DNA from: a bacterium D16-56
GTDB lineage: Bacteria; Bacillota; Clostridia; Lachnospirales; Lachnospiraceae
DNA: 62,565 nt
Assembly (NCBI GenBank): GCA_003611875.1
Contig: RAYY01000031.1
Location: 1 to 62,565 of the forward strand
Direction of reading: 5' to 3'
The notes beneath the pieces are model-generated. The model was not told where the DNA came from and did not search any database. It saw only the letters and a list, made by a program, of their open reading frames with translations. A program made the translations under genes and the position numbers. This document shows, in pieces, positions 43,703 through 52,171 of the stretch (positions within the stretch are counted from its first letter, which is position 1; each line of letters opens with the position of its first letter).

Positions 43703-45145
43703 CTACCGCACATATTCTCCCCTAATATCCTCCCCTGGCGGCTCAATCGGATATCTTCCGCTAAAGCAGGCCGTACAGACCGGCAGTCCCCCTGCCAGCT
43801 CTGAAAGACGCTCCCTCCTCAGATATGCCAAAGAATCCGCCCCCAAAAGCATACGGATCTCCTCCAAAGTCTTCCCGTAAGCAAGGAGCTGGTCCTGAGA
43901 AGGAATATCGGTTCCGAAATAACAGGGATAGAGAAACGGCGGCGCACTGACCCTCACATGGACTTCCCTTGCGCCTGCCTCCCGCAGCATCCGCACGATC
44001 TGATGGCTGGTAGTTCCCCGGACAATGGAGTCGTCAATCATAATCACCCGTCTTCCCTCCACTGCCTCCCGCAGGACATTCAGCTTTACCTTCACGGCTG
44101 AGACCCGGCTGCTCTGTCCGGGCTTAATGAAGGTACGTCCCACGTAAGAATTTTTCACAAAAGCCGTCCCATACTCAATACCTGATTCCATGGAATATCC
44201 CAAAGCCGCAGCATTACCCGATTCCGGAACCCCTACCACTAAGTCTGCCTCCACTGGAGAATCCTTTGCCAGGCACTGTCCGGCATAAATCCGGGACCGG
44301 TACACACTCACTCCGTCAAACACACTGTCCGGCCTTGCAAAATAAATATATTCAAACACACACCTTGCCTGCTTCTTCTCATCAGCAAAACACATGCTTT
44401 TGTCGGAATGGATTCCGTCCTTATGAATCGTGACGATCTCCCCCGGCTCCACATCCCGGACAAACCTGGCCCCAAGAGTATCCAATGCACAGCTTTCCGA
44501 TGCAAGGATATAGGCATTGTCCTTTTTCCCGATGCATAAAGGCTTAAAACCAAAAGGATCCCGAACACCGATCAGCTTCCTGGGACTGGCAATCACCAGT
44601 GAGTACGCTCCGGAAAGCTTCTTCATGGCATTGGCCACAGCGCTTTCCACGCTTGACGCACGAACCCTTTCCCTGGCAATGTGATACGCAATCACCTCCG
44701 AATCAATGGTTGTCTGAAAAATGGCTCCGCCATATTCCAGCTCCCGACGGAGCTGCAGCGCATTCACCAGATTGCCGTTGTGGGCCAAGGCAAGGGTTCC
44801 CTTTACATAATTTAAGACTAACGGCTGCGCATTCTCACGGGTACTGCTGCCTGCAGTGGAATAGCGCACATGTCCCACTCCAATATTCCCTGTCAGCCCT
44901 TCTAAAATCTTCGGGGTAAATACCTCATTGCACAGTCCCATGCCTTTGTGGACATGGACTCTTCCCTTCGGCCCCTCTGTGTCGCTGACCGCAATCCCGC
45001 AGCTCTCCTGCCCCCGGTGCTGCAGGGCAAACAGCCCATAATAAATCTCGCCTGCCACTGACCTGCCATCCGGATCATACATGCCAAAAACGCCGCATTC
45101 CTCCCGAAGCTTCTCATCCTCTGTTGATCCCAGTCCCTCTATCAT
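43703..45145 (-). CDS. purF: Amidophosphoribosyltransferase
   Basis: PurF commits PRPP to purine synthesis by making phosphoribosylamine. The N-terminal glutaminase nucleophile Cys lies in EECGVFGMYD after a short propeptide of about 15 residues, as in Gram-positive Fe-S-type enzymes; Cys residues later in the chain (CVFEYIYFARPDS; PVCTACFSGRYP) fit this. The PRPP motif is VIMIDDSIVRGTTS. I start at the ATG at 45145 (480 residues) after GGAAGGAAGACATCG. The frame is open far upstream only because of 17-bp repeats. Assignment is firm. Confidence 0.96.
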   Translation of the reverse strand: MIEGLGSTEDEKLREECGVFGMYDPDGRSVAGEIYYGLFALQHRGQESCGIAVSDTEGPKGRVHVHKGMGLCNEVFTPKILEGLTGNIGVGHVRYSTAGSSTRENAQPLVLNYVKGTLALAHNGNLVNALQLRRELEYGGAIFQTTIDSEVIAYHIARERVRASSVESAVANAMKKLSGAYSLVIASPRKLIGVRDPFGFKPLCIGKKDNAYILASESCALDTLGARFVRDVEPGEIVTIHKDGIHSDKSMCFADEKKQARCVFEYIYFARPDSVFDGVSVYRSRIYAGQCLAKDSPVEADLVVGVPESGNAAALGYSMESGIEYGTAFVKNSYVGRTFIKPGQSSRVSAVKVKLNVLREAVEGRRVIMIDDSIVRGTTSHQIVRMLREAGAREVHVRVSAPPFLYPCYFGTDIPSQDQLLAYGKTLEEIRMLLGADSLAYLRRERLSELAGGLPVCTACFSGRYPIEPPGEDIRGEYVR

Positions 45146-45221
45146 CGATGTCTTCCTTCCTGACGATCTTCTGATCCTTCTGTCTTGCTGTCTTCTGATC
45201 TGCCGATCTGTCCAATCTTCT

Positions 45222-45323
45222 GATCCTTCTGTCTTCCTGATCCTTCTGTCTTCCTGATCCTTCTGTCTTCCTGATCCTTCTGTCTTCCTGATTCTTCTGT
45301 CTTCCTGATCCTTCTGTCTTCCT
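45222..45323 (-). repeat. Six 17-bp tandem repeats between purC and purF
   Basis: Six near-perfect copies of a 17-bp unit (plus strand GATCCTTCTGTCTTCCT, one copy with GATT) run through the 271-base gap, with degenerate copies on both sides (about 45165-45221 and 45324-45416). Because 17 is not a multiple of three, the array keeps all three minus frames open, which explains several overlapping false coding frames there. Confidence 0.9.
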
Positions 45324-45416
45324 GATCTGCACAATCTTCCGGTCTGCCTGGTCTTTCTTTCTGCTTGTTCTGCACAGTCTTCCGGTCTATCTGGTCTTTC
45401 TATCCTCCTGATCTGC

Positions 45417-46127
45417 CTACTGAATCCCCAGACGCCTAAATACCTCCTGATAGGCATCCTCCACATTGCCCAGATCCCGGCGGAAACGATCCTTGTCCAG
45501 CTTTTCATGGGTTTCCTTATCCCACAAACGGCAGGTATCCGGCGACACCTCGTCTGCCAAAATGACTGTACCATCTGCCAGCCTTCCAAACTCGATCTTA
45601 AAATCAATCAGCTCAATCCCCAGCCCTGCAAAATACTCCCGCATCACCTCATTGACCACAAAAGCATATTTGGTAATCACATCAATTTCCTCCTGTGTGG
45701 CCAGTTTCAGCGCCAGCGCATAATAGCTGTTGATAAACGGGTCATGAAGGTCATCGTTTTTATAGCTAAATTCCAGGGTAGGACATGCCAGCTTAATCCC
45801 TTCCTCCATGCCAAGCTTTTTTGCAAAGCTTCCTGCCGAGAAATTGCGGATGATCACCTCCAAGGGTACGATCTCCACCTTTTTCACCACGGTTTCCCGA
45901 TCATTCAGCTCCTCCACCAGATGGGTGGGTACGCCTTTTTTCTCCAGCAGCTTAAAAATATGGTTGGTCATACGGTTATTAATGGCGCCCTTGCCCACAA
46001 TCGTCCCTTTCTTCTGACCGTCAAAAGCCGTGGCGTCATCCTTGTAAGAGACAATCAGCTGCTCCGGATTATCTGTTGTGTAAACCTTTTTTGCCTTGCC
46101 CTCATACAATAGTTCTTTTTTCTCCAT
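45417..46127 (-). CDS. purC: SAICAR synthetase
   Basis: PurC joins CAIR with aspartate using ATP. The 236-239 residues include [48 protein letters not shown] and [14 protein letters not shown] prefer the ATG at 46127 over a GTG at 46136, because AGGTGGATACC gives it good spacing. It is first in purC-purF-purB, with a strong promoter 85 bases upstream. Confidence 0.96.
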   Translation of the reverse strand: MEKKELLYEGKAKKVYTTDNPEQLIVSYKDDATAFDGQKKGTIVGKGAINNRMTNHIFKLLEKKGVPTHLVEELNDRETVVKKVEIVPLEVIIRNFSAGSFAKKLGMEEGIKLACPTLEFSYKNDDLHDPFINSYYALALKLATQEEIDVITKYAFVVNEVMREYFAGLGIELIDFKIEFGRLADGTVILADEVSPDTCRLWDKETHEKLDKDRFRRDLGNVEDAYQEVFRRLGIQ

Positions 46128-46160
46128 GGTATCCACCTGTCCTTTTTCATAGTAGTCAAA

Positions 46161-46211
46161 CTAAGATCCTTTACAAACTAAGATGCTTTACAAAATAAAA
46201 TGCTTTAATTT
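46161..46211 (-). repeat. Three 17-bp direct repeats at the purC transcript start
   Basis: Plus-strand copies CTAAGATCCTTTACAAA, CTAAGATGCTTTACAAA and ATAAAATGCTTTAATTT are head to tail with no spacer. The first base of the array on the minus strand is next to the predicted start of transcription (about 46212), so the leader RNA is largely made of these repeats. Confidence 0.8.
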
Positions 46212-46218
46212 CAGGAAA

Positions 46219-46247
46219 ATTATAATATATAGGAATTATAATTGCAA
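46219..46247 (-). promoter_or_regulatory. Sigma-A promoter of purC-purF-purB
   Basis: TTGCAA (46247-46242), 17 bases, TATAAT (46224-46219). AT-rich spacer. No PurR-box of the Bacillus type is recognisable and no purine or guanine riboswitch is seen in the short leader. Confidence 0.85.
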
Positions 46248-46288
46248 TAGGTTATTTTCCATACTTGTATCATTGCCTTTCCTCATAA

Positions 46289-46621
46289 TTACCGCAAATA
46301 TTCCTGACGATGATAGAACTCAAGCTCCCAGGTCTCAGGATGGACGCGTATTCCATATACATTTCCCGGTTCTTCTGCACTTTGTTCAGACCGAAAAACC
46401 CACTCTGCCTGATAATATTCCTGCCGATTCACAAGGGAAATCCCTCCTATCCCCGACTTTCCCCCGATCACAGCAAGCTCCGACGCAAAAAACGCCAGCA
46501 AAACATACTTTAACCGTATCTTTTCCTTCCTCCCGACTACTGTAATCCTCTTTTTTCTCCAGAAGCATTTTCCCTGCCAGGCAAAAGCCGTCCTTGGCCG
46601 CTTCTTCCCTTTTCTTCCCAT
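46289..46621 (-). CDS. Hypothetical basic membrane-associated protein, 110 residues
   Basis: Not recognised. The first ~35 residues are strongly basic (MGRKGKKRPRTAFAW), followed by a hydrophobic segment near residues 38-58 (KYVLLAFFASELAVIGG) and a polar C-terminal part with GNVYGIRVHPETWELEFYH. This suggests a single-pass or exported protein with a cytoplasmic basic start. An internal start at the segment would leave a normal signal-anchor. The ATG has GAGGAATCAAA upstream. It has its own promoter (46774-46803) with a hairpin at +1. It stops 42 bases before the purC promoter. Confidence 0.5.
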   Translation of the reverse strand: MGRKGKKRPRTAFAWQGKCFWRKKRITVVGRKEKIRLKYVLLAFFASELAVIGGKSGIGGISLVNRQEYYQAEWVFRSEQSAEEPGNVYGIRVHPETWELEFYHRQEYLR

Positions 46622-46729
46622 TTTGATTCCTCGGCCCCCTGATTCCTATCTAAAAAGCATACAAACAACATCTTTGTCTTGAATCGCTGAAATTTGCAGC
46701 GAACCGCTGCAGCAGGATCACAGAAATAC

Positions 46730-46803
46730 TCCACAGTCCACAAATGAGAATCAACCGTGGATACTGTGGAAACAGTATAGCAAATGACACACATGGATGT
46801 CAA
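46730..46803 (-). promoter_or_regulatory. Promoter with a hairpin at the transcript start
   Basis: TTGACA (46803-46798), 18 bases, TATACT (46779-46774). Directly downstream, TCCACAGTATCCAC (46770-46757) pairs with GTGGACTGTGGA (46741-46730): 12 pairs with a two-base bulge and a 15-base loop. A second perfect 7-bp hairpin (TGCAGCG/CGCTGCA) lies at 46695-46711. The gap 46622-46950 holds no other gene; the next minus gene is at 46621. Confidence 0.6.
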
Positions 46804-46951
46804 TACTGACAACTCCTATTGCGTCCCTTGCCATTTCGATTGCATCTGCAGCATCTGTTCCTTGTGTATTGATTTCAAAATCCGGCACATATGCCACGAT
46901 AAACTTTTCTCCTTGTGTTCACAATTATCAAGCACTCAGTATATAAGGATC

Positions 46952-46979
46952 AAAAAACGGAGGCGTAGTGGAGCTACGC
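46952..46979 (-). terminator. Terminator of the sensor-kinase transcript
   Basis: On the minus strand GCGTAG-CTCCA-CTACGC (46979-46963) is followed by CTCCG and TTTTTT (46957-46952). It lies about 98 bases after the kinase stop. On the plus strand GGCTTTTT also follows, so the hairpin may work in both directions. Confidence 0.6.
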
Positions 46980-47076
46980 TGAGGCTTTTTGGCCTGTACA
47001 ATCGGGAAAACAGGCAAGCGATTGGTGTAGTTATCTGCAAAACGATGTACTAGGTGCTTAAGAGCGCTCATAGTGC

Positions 47077-49323
47077 TCAAAGTTCGTTTCTCCCCACCAT
47101 CTCCCTCAGCCTCCCGTAAAGCTCCGTCTTGGGAATAAAATCATCAATCATCCCGTTTTTCAGATACCAGTCAAACTGGGAATCATCCCGTCCGCTCATC
47201 AAAACCAGACGAATCTGCGGATTCAGCCTGCGGACCATGGCAGCCAGCTCCAGGCCGTTGACAGACGGCATCTGGTAATCTGTCAGCACCATATCATAAT
47301 CATTCCTCCGCTTCTGCAGCAGAGCCAGCGCCGCAGCAGGATGGCTGCAGCACTCCGCTTTCACAGAAACACCCCTCAGCATGGCATCCAATGCTTTTAA
47401 AACCTTCGGGTCATCGTCCACCACCACCAGCCTGCGAAAGCCCTGCCTCTCCTGCCCTCTGTCCTCTGGATCCGATGGCTCTGTCAGCGGGAAGGAAAGA
47501 ATAAAGGATGTCCCCACTCCCGCCCTGCTTGTGATCCGGATCCGGCCCTTTGCCGCTTCCATCACGTTTCTTACCACTGACAGCCCCAGGCCGGTACCCT
47601 TGCCGCTGCGCTTCGTGGTATAAAAGGGTTCAAAGATCTTATCCAATGCCTCCCTGCTGATTCCGCGGCCAGTGTCAGTAACAGTCAATACCGCCCATTC
47701 TCCCTGACAATCTTCCGTAAAATCCTGCGAAAGATCTCCCCAGCCATCGTTTGGGATCTGTTCTGCCAAATCTTTCTGCACTTTTTCTGAAATTCCATCC
47801 AAAAAAACTTTCCGGGAATCTTCCCCCACGTCCTTCTTTTCCATCCTGAACAGCCTTACGGTCAGGACACCACCCCTCCCCTCCATCGCATGAAAGGCAT
47901 TGTTGGACAGATTCAAAAGCAAATGGCTCATCATTCCCTTGTTTCCCTGAGTCCACAAAGGATCCCCGGAAATGTCTGTAACCATTGAAACATTCTCCGG
48001 GGCCATCCGGTCCACCACCTGACACGCCTCTGCCGCCTCCCTCCGCAGATCCTGGCAGATCCTCTCTCCATAGCTGTCCTGACGGCTGAAATCCAGCAGC
48101 CGCCTGGATAGAGCTGCCGCCTCCTCCACTGACCTGACAATCCCATGGATCAATTCCTGATTCTGAGGGCTGATATCATTGTCCCCCTCCAGAAGCTCCC
48201 CATAGATCATCACCGGGGTCAGATAATTGTTAAACTCATGGGCAATATGGCTGCTCATCTGGCCAATGGACTGCATTCTCTCATAACGCTGGATCTCCTC
48301 CTCCTTGCGCCGCAGCAACTCCATACCCTGATTGATCTCCTTTAGATAGGCAATCTCCCTTTTCTGCGCCTCCTCCCGCATCAGAAGCCTTGTCATAAAA
48401 TACACAAATACAACAAGAAAGAAAAGAAAAAGGGCGCTCATACCCAAAAGTCTTCTTATCATGCGGCTCAATGGCTCGTTTAGCTCCTCATACGGCAGAG
48501 TTGAATTTACAATCCAATCCTCCCCGGAAACATGGATGGTGGTATAGGCCACGATCCGCCTCTCCGGAGGCAGCTCCGGGTCGTCCCATACATAAGAATG
48601 GATGATACTGCAGCCCTCCTTCTGATTCTGCTGCATAGTAACCCACTCAAACAAATCCTGCAAATCCAGTTGAGGATAGCGCACATTCCGGTCATAGGCC
48701 GCGTCAATGCCGATCTGGGAGGAAGCATGATGCATGAGAATCACCAAATCCCGGTCCTTCACAATGGAATATCCCCCTTTTCCGATCTGCACCGGAGCCA
48801 CGATCTGCTGGTAAATCCGGTTTAGATTCATGGCGCAGACAACGGTACAGGGTTCCTTGTTCCATTCAAATTTGCGGGAAATAAACATCTGATACCATCC
48901 CTTTGGAGAAAGCTTTTTACCGCAGATCACCGCCTCCTGGCTGTCCGGAGCCTCCCTGTAATCAAAATCAAGAATCCCCGCCTCAAATATCCTGCTGCCC
49001 CGTGAATCATAACAGGCCATCCCATCATAGAGGCCGTCTTTTTTGTCCATAAATGCTGCCGCTGCCTTCCGGATATCCTGATCATCGGCAGAATTGCCAA
49101 GCCCAGGCTCTGAAAAATATAAGTCCATGACCTCCAGCTCCTGGTTCAGATAATTCACCAGGCTTTGCCCTACAGTCCTGGCCATGACCAGCAGTTGGTT
49201 CTGTTCCACTGCAACCAGCTCCTGCCGGTAATTGCGGTAGAAAAACAAGCTAAAATAAAGAATGATACCAGCACACAAGACGCCAAGAATGCTGAAAATA
49301 AAAATCCCCTTACCCTTTTCCAT
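47077..49323 (-). CDS. Hybrid sensor histidine kinase with extracytoplasmic sensor
   Basis: This membrane kinase of 748 residues has a first membrane helix near 8-28 and a second near 297-320, enclosing an extracytoplasmic domain of about 260 residues with Cache-like features (GMACYDSRGSRIFEAGI, SGEDWIVNSTLPYEEL). The cytoplasmic part has the phospho-acceptor His in SSHIAHEFNNYLTPVMI, an ATPase domain with N, G1 and G2 boxes (NLSNNAFHAM; DTGRGIS; GKGTGLGLSVV), and a C-terminal receiver (VVVDDDPKV; MVLTDYQMPSVNG). It overlaps the upstream regulator by 14 bases. Its neighbour transporter suggests a citrate or related ligand, which is inference. Confidence 0.92.
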   Translation of the reverse strand: MEKGKGIFIFSILGVLCAGIILYFSLFFYRNYRQELVAVEQNQLLVMARTVGQSLVNYLNQELEVMDLYFSEPGLGNSADDQDIRKAAAAFMDKKDGLYDGMACYDSRGSRIFEAGILDFDYREAPDSQEAVICGKKLSPKGWYQMFISRKFEWNKEPCTVVCAMNLNRIYQQIVAPVQIGKGGYSIVKDRDLVILMHHASSQIGIDAAYDRNVRYPQLDLQDLFEWVTMQQNQKEGCSIIHSYVWDDPELPPERRIVAYTTIHVSGEDWIVNSTLPYEELNEPLSRMIRRLLGMSALFLFFLVVFVYFMTRLLMREEAQKREIAYLKEINQGMELLRRKEEEIQRYERMQSIGQMSSHIAHEFNNYLTPVMIYGELLEGDNDISPQNQELIHGIVRSVEEAAALSRRLLDFSRQDSYGERICQDLRREAAEACQVVDRMAPENVSMVTDISGDPLWTQGNKGMMSHLLLNLSNNAFHAMEGRGGVLTVRLFRMEKKDVGEDSRKVFLDGISEKVQKDLAEQIPNDGWGDLSQDFTEDCQGEWAVLTVTDTGRGISREALDKIFEPFYTTKRSGKGTGLGLSVVRNVMEAAKGRIRITSRAGVGTSFILSFPLTEPSDPEDRGQERQGFRRLVVVDDDPKVLKALDAMLRGVSVKAECCSHPAAALALLQKRRNDYDMVLTDYQMPSVNGLELAAMVRRLNPQIRLVLMSGRDDSQFDWYLKNGMIDDFIPKTELYGRLREMVGRNEL

Positions 49324-50002
49324 TGAAAATATATCCTATTCCCCGAACCGTTTTTAAGTAGGCCGGTTTTTTACTGTCATCCTCAATTTTCTCCCGAATC
49401 CGTTTGATATAGACCATAATGGTATTGTCGTCCACCAGATTTTCGTTCCAAACCTGATGATAAAGCTGTTCCCTGGTAAAAACCTGCCCCGGATGCTCCA
49501 AAAAGAAACGGAACAATACCAGCTCCTTAGCTGTCAGATTCAGCCGCTTCCCGTTCTTATAACACTCCAGCTTCATTGTATCAAACCGAAAAGGTCCTGC
49601 CTGTATCCCGCCCTGATTCTGATGGCTGTACACACGGTTGCGGCGGATCAATGCCTTTGCCTTCTGAATCAGCACTGACAGATGAAACGGCTTAGTCAGA
49701 TAATCATCCGCCCCCAGCCCAAGGCCAAGGACCTGATCCATCTCCTCCTGCCTGCCGCTGAGCATCAAAATCGGGGTCATAATACCGTCCGCCCTCAATT
49801 TCTGCAAAATCGTATAACCATCCATATCCCCCATCATAATATCCAGCACGATCAGGTCAAACTCCTGCGTCTTTAATAAGGTAAGCGCCTCCGCTCCGCA
49901 GGAAGCCTCCCATACCATCATATGCTCCCTGGAAAAAGCTGTCCGCAGCGCAGACCGAATCGCCAGCTCATCATCCACAATCAATAATTTTTCATTTGCC
50001 AT
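49310..50002 (-). CDS. OmpR/PhoB-type response regulator
   Basis: The 230 residues have a receiver domain (LLIVDDELAIRSALR; LIVLDIMMGDMDG; Lys in YLTKPFH) and a C-terminal winged helix (LNLTAKELVLFRFFLEHPGQ; VYIKRIREKIEDD). It is likely phosphorylated by the neighbouring kinase, or trades phosphate with its receiver. Two GTCAGA motifs spaced 11 bases apart upstream of the transporter gene are a plausible binding site. The 130-base gap before it has a weak hairpin and TTTTTG, possibly a partial terminator. Confidence 0.94.
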   Translation of the reverse strand: MANEKLLIVDDELAIRSALRTAFSREHMMVWEASCGAEALTLLKTQEFDLIVLDIMMGDMDGYTILQKLRADGIMTPILMLSGRQEEMDQVLGLGLGADDYLTKPFHLSVLIQKAKALIRRNRVYSHQNQGGIQAGPFRFDTMKLECYKNGKRLNLTAKELVLFRFFLEHPGQVFTREQLYHQVWNENLVDDNTIMVYIKRIREKIEDDSKKPAYLKTVRGIGYIFNGKG

Positions 50003-50132
50003 AAGGATTCATCCTTTTCTTTCTGTGAAGTATCTTTCTCCGCTATTATAGCTTTTTTACAGCAAAATTACAAATAGCAGGGACAAAAAGACCACTCCCG
50101 AAACCGGCCTTCTGCCCCTGCACAAAAATTTA

Positions 50133-51433
50133 TTAAAGGATAGGAATAATCCCAAACACGATCCCCACAAATATCATAATCACACTGACTGCCCAGTAAA
50201 CCGGAATGCTGAACTTCATATGATCCTTCAGCTCTGTGTTGGTCAAACCAATGGCCAGATAAGTGGCAGGCACCAGGGGACTGACCATTAAAGCCAGATT
50301 CTTCCCGATCACCATAGTCAAAGCTGTGCTCAGGGAAGCGACGCCATAAGTCTCTCCCACCTGCATAACCAACGGCATAATACCATAGAAATAAGCATCC
50401 GTCCCAATGCAGAGTCCGAGCGGCAGCGCCAGGATACCGAAAATAATGTGGATAAAACGCCCAAGGAATCCCGGAATAATGCTCATAATCGTGCCGGCCA
50501 TTTCCGTCAGCATCCCTGTGCCGTCAAAGATGCCGACCATGGCGCCTGCCGCAAACAGGGTGGCAGAAATCATCAGCGCAGCCGGGGCATGCTTTTTGAT
50601 CAGCTTGTCCTGCAGCTTCAAATCCGGATAATTGACCGCCAGTGCCAGGCCCAGCGCCAGCAGAAATGCCACATAGCTGGTTATGTAGCCTACAGACAGG
50701 ATGGCAATCAGCCCGACCGTCAAAAGCAGGTTAAAAACCAAAAGCTTTGGCCTGCGCAGCTCCGCCGCCTCATCCTTTGCCTTCTGGTCAACCTCCATTT
50801 CTTCTCCTTTTCCACTTCCGGCCCCCTTCTTGACAGCAAACATGCCAAGAACAACCGCCAGTGCAAGATTAATCAAAAATCCGACGATCTGAATCGGAAT
50901 CAGAATATGCCACAATTCATTGGCATCCATAGCCAGAACCGTTGCCGCACGAGCCACCGGACCACCCCACGGCAGCAGGTTCATCACTCCCATACAGGCT
51001 CCTGTGAGGCACAGCAGAATCTTGGAGTCAATGTTCATCCGTTTATAAACCGGATACAGAGCCGGAATGGTAATGAGTACTGTTGTCGCCGTGGTGCCGT
51101 CTAAATGGGCGATGGTAGCGATCAGGGCAGTGGCAACCGTAACTGCGATTACGTTGTTCCCTGCCCTATTCACTAAAAATTTACAATGACATCAAACATC
51201 CCCGTATCAGACATGACGCCAAAGTAAATCACAGAAAAAATGAACAGGATTCCGTTGCTGGTGGTAGTGCCGATCCCCTCCTTAATAAATCCGGCCACAT
51301 CCTTCGGATTGTACCCGAGGATTAAGGCAGCCACCGTAGGAATTAGGGCGAGAACTACGATTGGGGACATCTTCCCCTTCAGCAGCAAAACTACGATCAG
51401 TGCGATCATGATAAAACCAACCAGTGCAATCAT
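50133..51433 (-). pseudogene. CitMHS-family citrate-type transporter with a -1 frameshift
   Basis: CitMHS proteins import metal-citrate or related acids. The N-terminal part (51433-51176, 85 residues, starting MIALVGFIMIAL) and the C-terminal part (51173-50133, 346 residues) make a normal ~432-residue transporter if one -1 shift joins them. The family alignment runs straight through the joint (FDVIV-(N/K)-FLVNRAGNNVIAV). Zero frame stops at TAG right after GTA AAT TTT. The A AAU UUU heptamer allows a -1 slip onto TTA GTG. It may be a broken gene, a sequence error in A3T5, or programmed frameshifting. About 12 membrane segments in total. Confidence 0.8.
51125..51182 (-). other. Candidate programmed -1 frameshift signal
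   Basis: In mRNA sense (minus strand): AAATTTT (51182-51176), read A AAT TTT in zero frame, then TAG, then a 9-base spacer and the stem GGGCAG (51166-51161) pairing with CTGCCC (51130-51125). The loop holds a second stem CGTAA/TTACG (51153-51138). Heptamer, spacing and stem all fit a classical -1 signal, but each is short enough to arise by chance. Confidence 0.45.
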
Positions 51434-51538
51434 TTTGTAACCCCTTTCTTTTTTTAATTTTTCATAACCGTTCTCCACACTGAACAATTATGACGATCCC
51501 CTGCACAGGATTCAAAGCACGAATCATTGGATGGTTTT

Positions 51539-51581
51539 ATTATAATAAAGGAAGCTGAATATTCTCTGACTGAAATCTGAC
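51539..51581 (-). promoter_or_regulatory. Activated promoter and regulator site of the transporter gene
   Basis: TATAAT (51544-51539) has no good -35. GTCAGA occurs twice, 11 bases apart, at 51581-51576 and 51570-51565, just upstream of where a -35 should be. Direct repeats one helical turn apart are typical OmpR-family binding sites, and a regulator of that family is two genes downstream. Confidence 0.5.
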
Positions 51582-51643
51582 AAACCATTAAGATAAGCCC
51601 ATTCTCTCCGCAAAGACCGCACCCTCTTTGTTCCGCCGAATCA

Positions 51644-51703
51644 ATCGACCTCCGTCAATGTTTAAGTTTACATAATTATCGACCTCCGTCAACGCTTAAG
51701 TTC
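51644..51703. repeat. Two 26-bp direct repeats
   Basis: ATCGACCTCCGTCAA plus (T/C)G(T)TTAAGTT occurs at 51644-51669 and 51678-51703, 34 bases apart, with three or four differences. The second copy covers the end of the chimeric reading frame. They may be recombination scars. Confidence 0.65.
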
Positions 51704-52061
51704 CACGATTTAAGAAACCTTCTGCTGATGCCTGAACGCTGTCTCCGCTGATCAGGATCTTATGGCTGCGGTCAAGAAGGGCGATACTGCCGTTGGTGTG
51801 TCCGGGAATTTCAATTACTTCGAAATGATCTGGATGCCCGTGGGTCAGAACCACCTCAATCGGAAGGTTTGAATAGCATTCAGAGATTCCGTCTCCGTTG
51901 CCGCCCAGCCATTTCCAGGTGTCTGCCGGATAGCTTCCGTCTTCCTCCTGCCGCCACCAGCCGGTTTCGTTCTGCTTCCACTCACCGGCCAAGGCCTGAG
52001 ATGCCATTGTCATCGTCATCACGGCAGCGCATCCTGCTGCAATTACCCTTTTGTTTCTCAT
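51696..52061 (-). pseudogene. Chimeric remnant: cell-wall-binding repeat joined to a metallo-beta-lactamase fold piece
   Basis: The frame starts with a signal peptide (MRNKRVIAAGCAAVMTMTMA, cut after ALAGEW) and one cell-wall-binding repeat (WWRQEEDGSYPADTW). It then changes to a metallo-beta-lactamase hydrolase: IEVVLTHGHPDH followed at once by EVIEIPGHTNGSIALLDRS and ILISGDSV. In the family the H-x-H-x-D-H block and the IPGHT block are about 60-70 residues apart, so an internal part is deleted. It ends inside a direct repeat. This is a recombined remnant, probably non-functional as an enzyme. The GAGGAG site upstream of the start is intact. Confidence 0.65.
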
Positions 52062-52171
52062 CATCATTCTCCTCGTATTGTATTGGGAAGACAGGAAGCG
52101 GCAGCGCCGATGAAACGGAGCAGAAACCATATGATACGGTCTGTTATTCATCGCTTACGTTCTTCTCTAAT

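Noticed and set aside
45146-45607. Long N-terminal extension of PurF and two overlapping Arg/Lys/Asp-rich frames
   Set aside because: They are products of the 17-bp array, which leaves all three frames open, and of overlap with purC; PurF must start close before its catalytic Cys.
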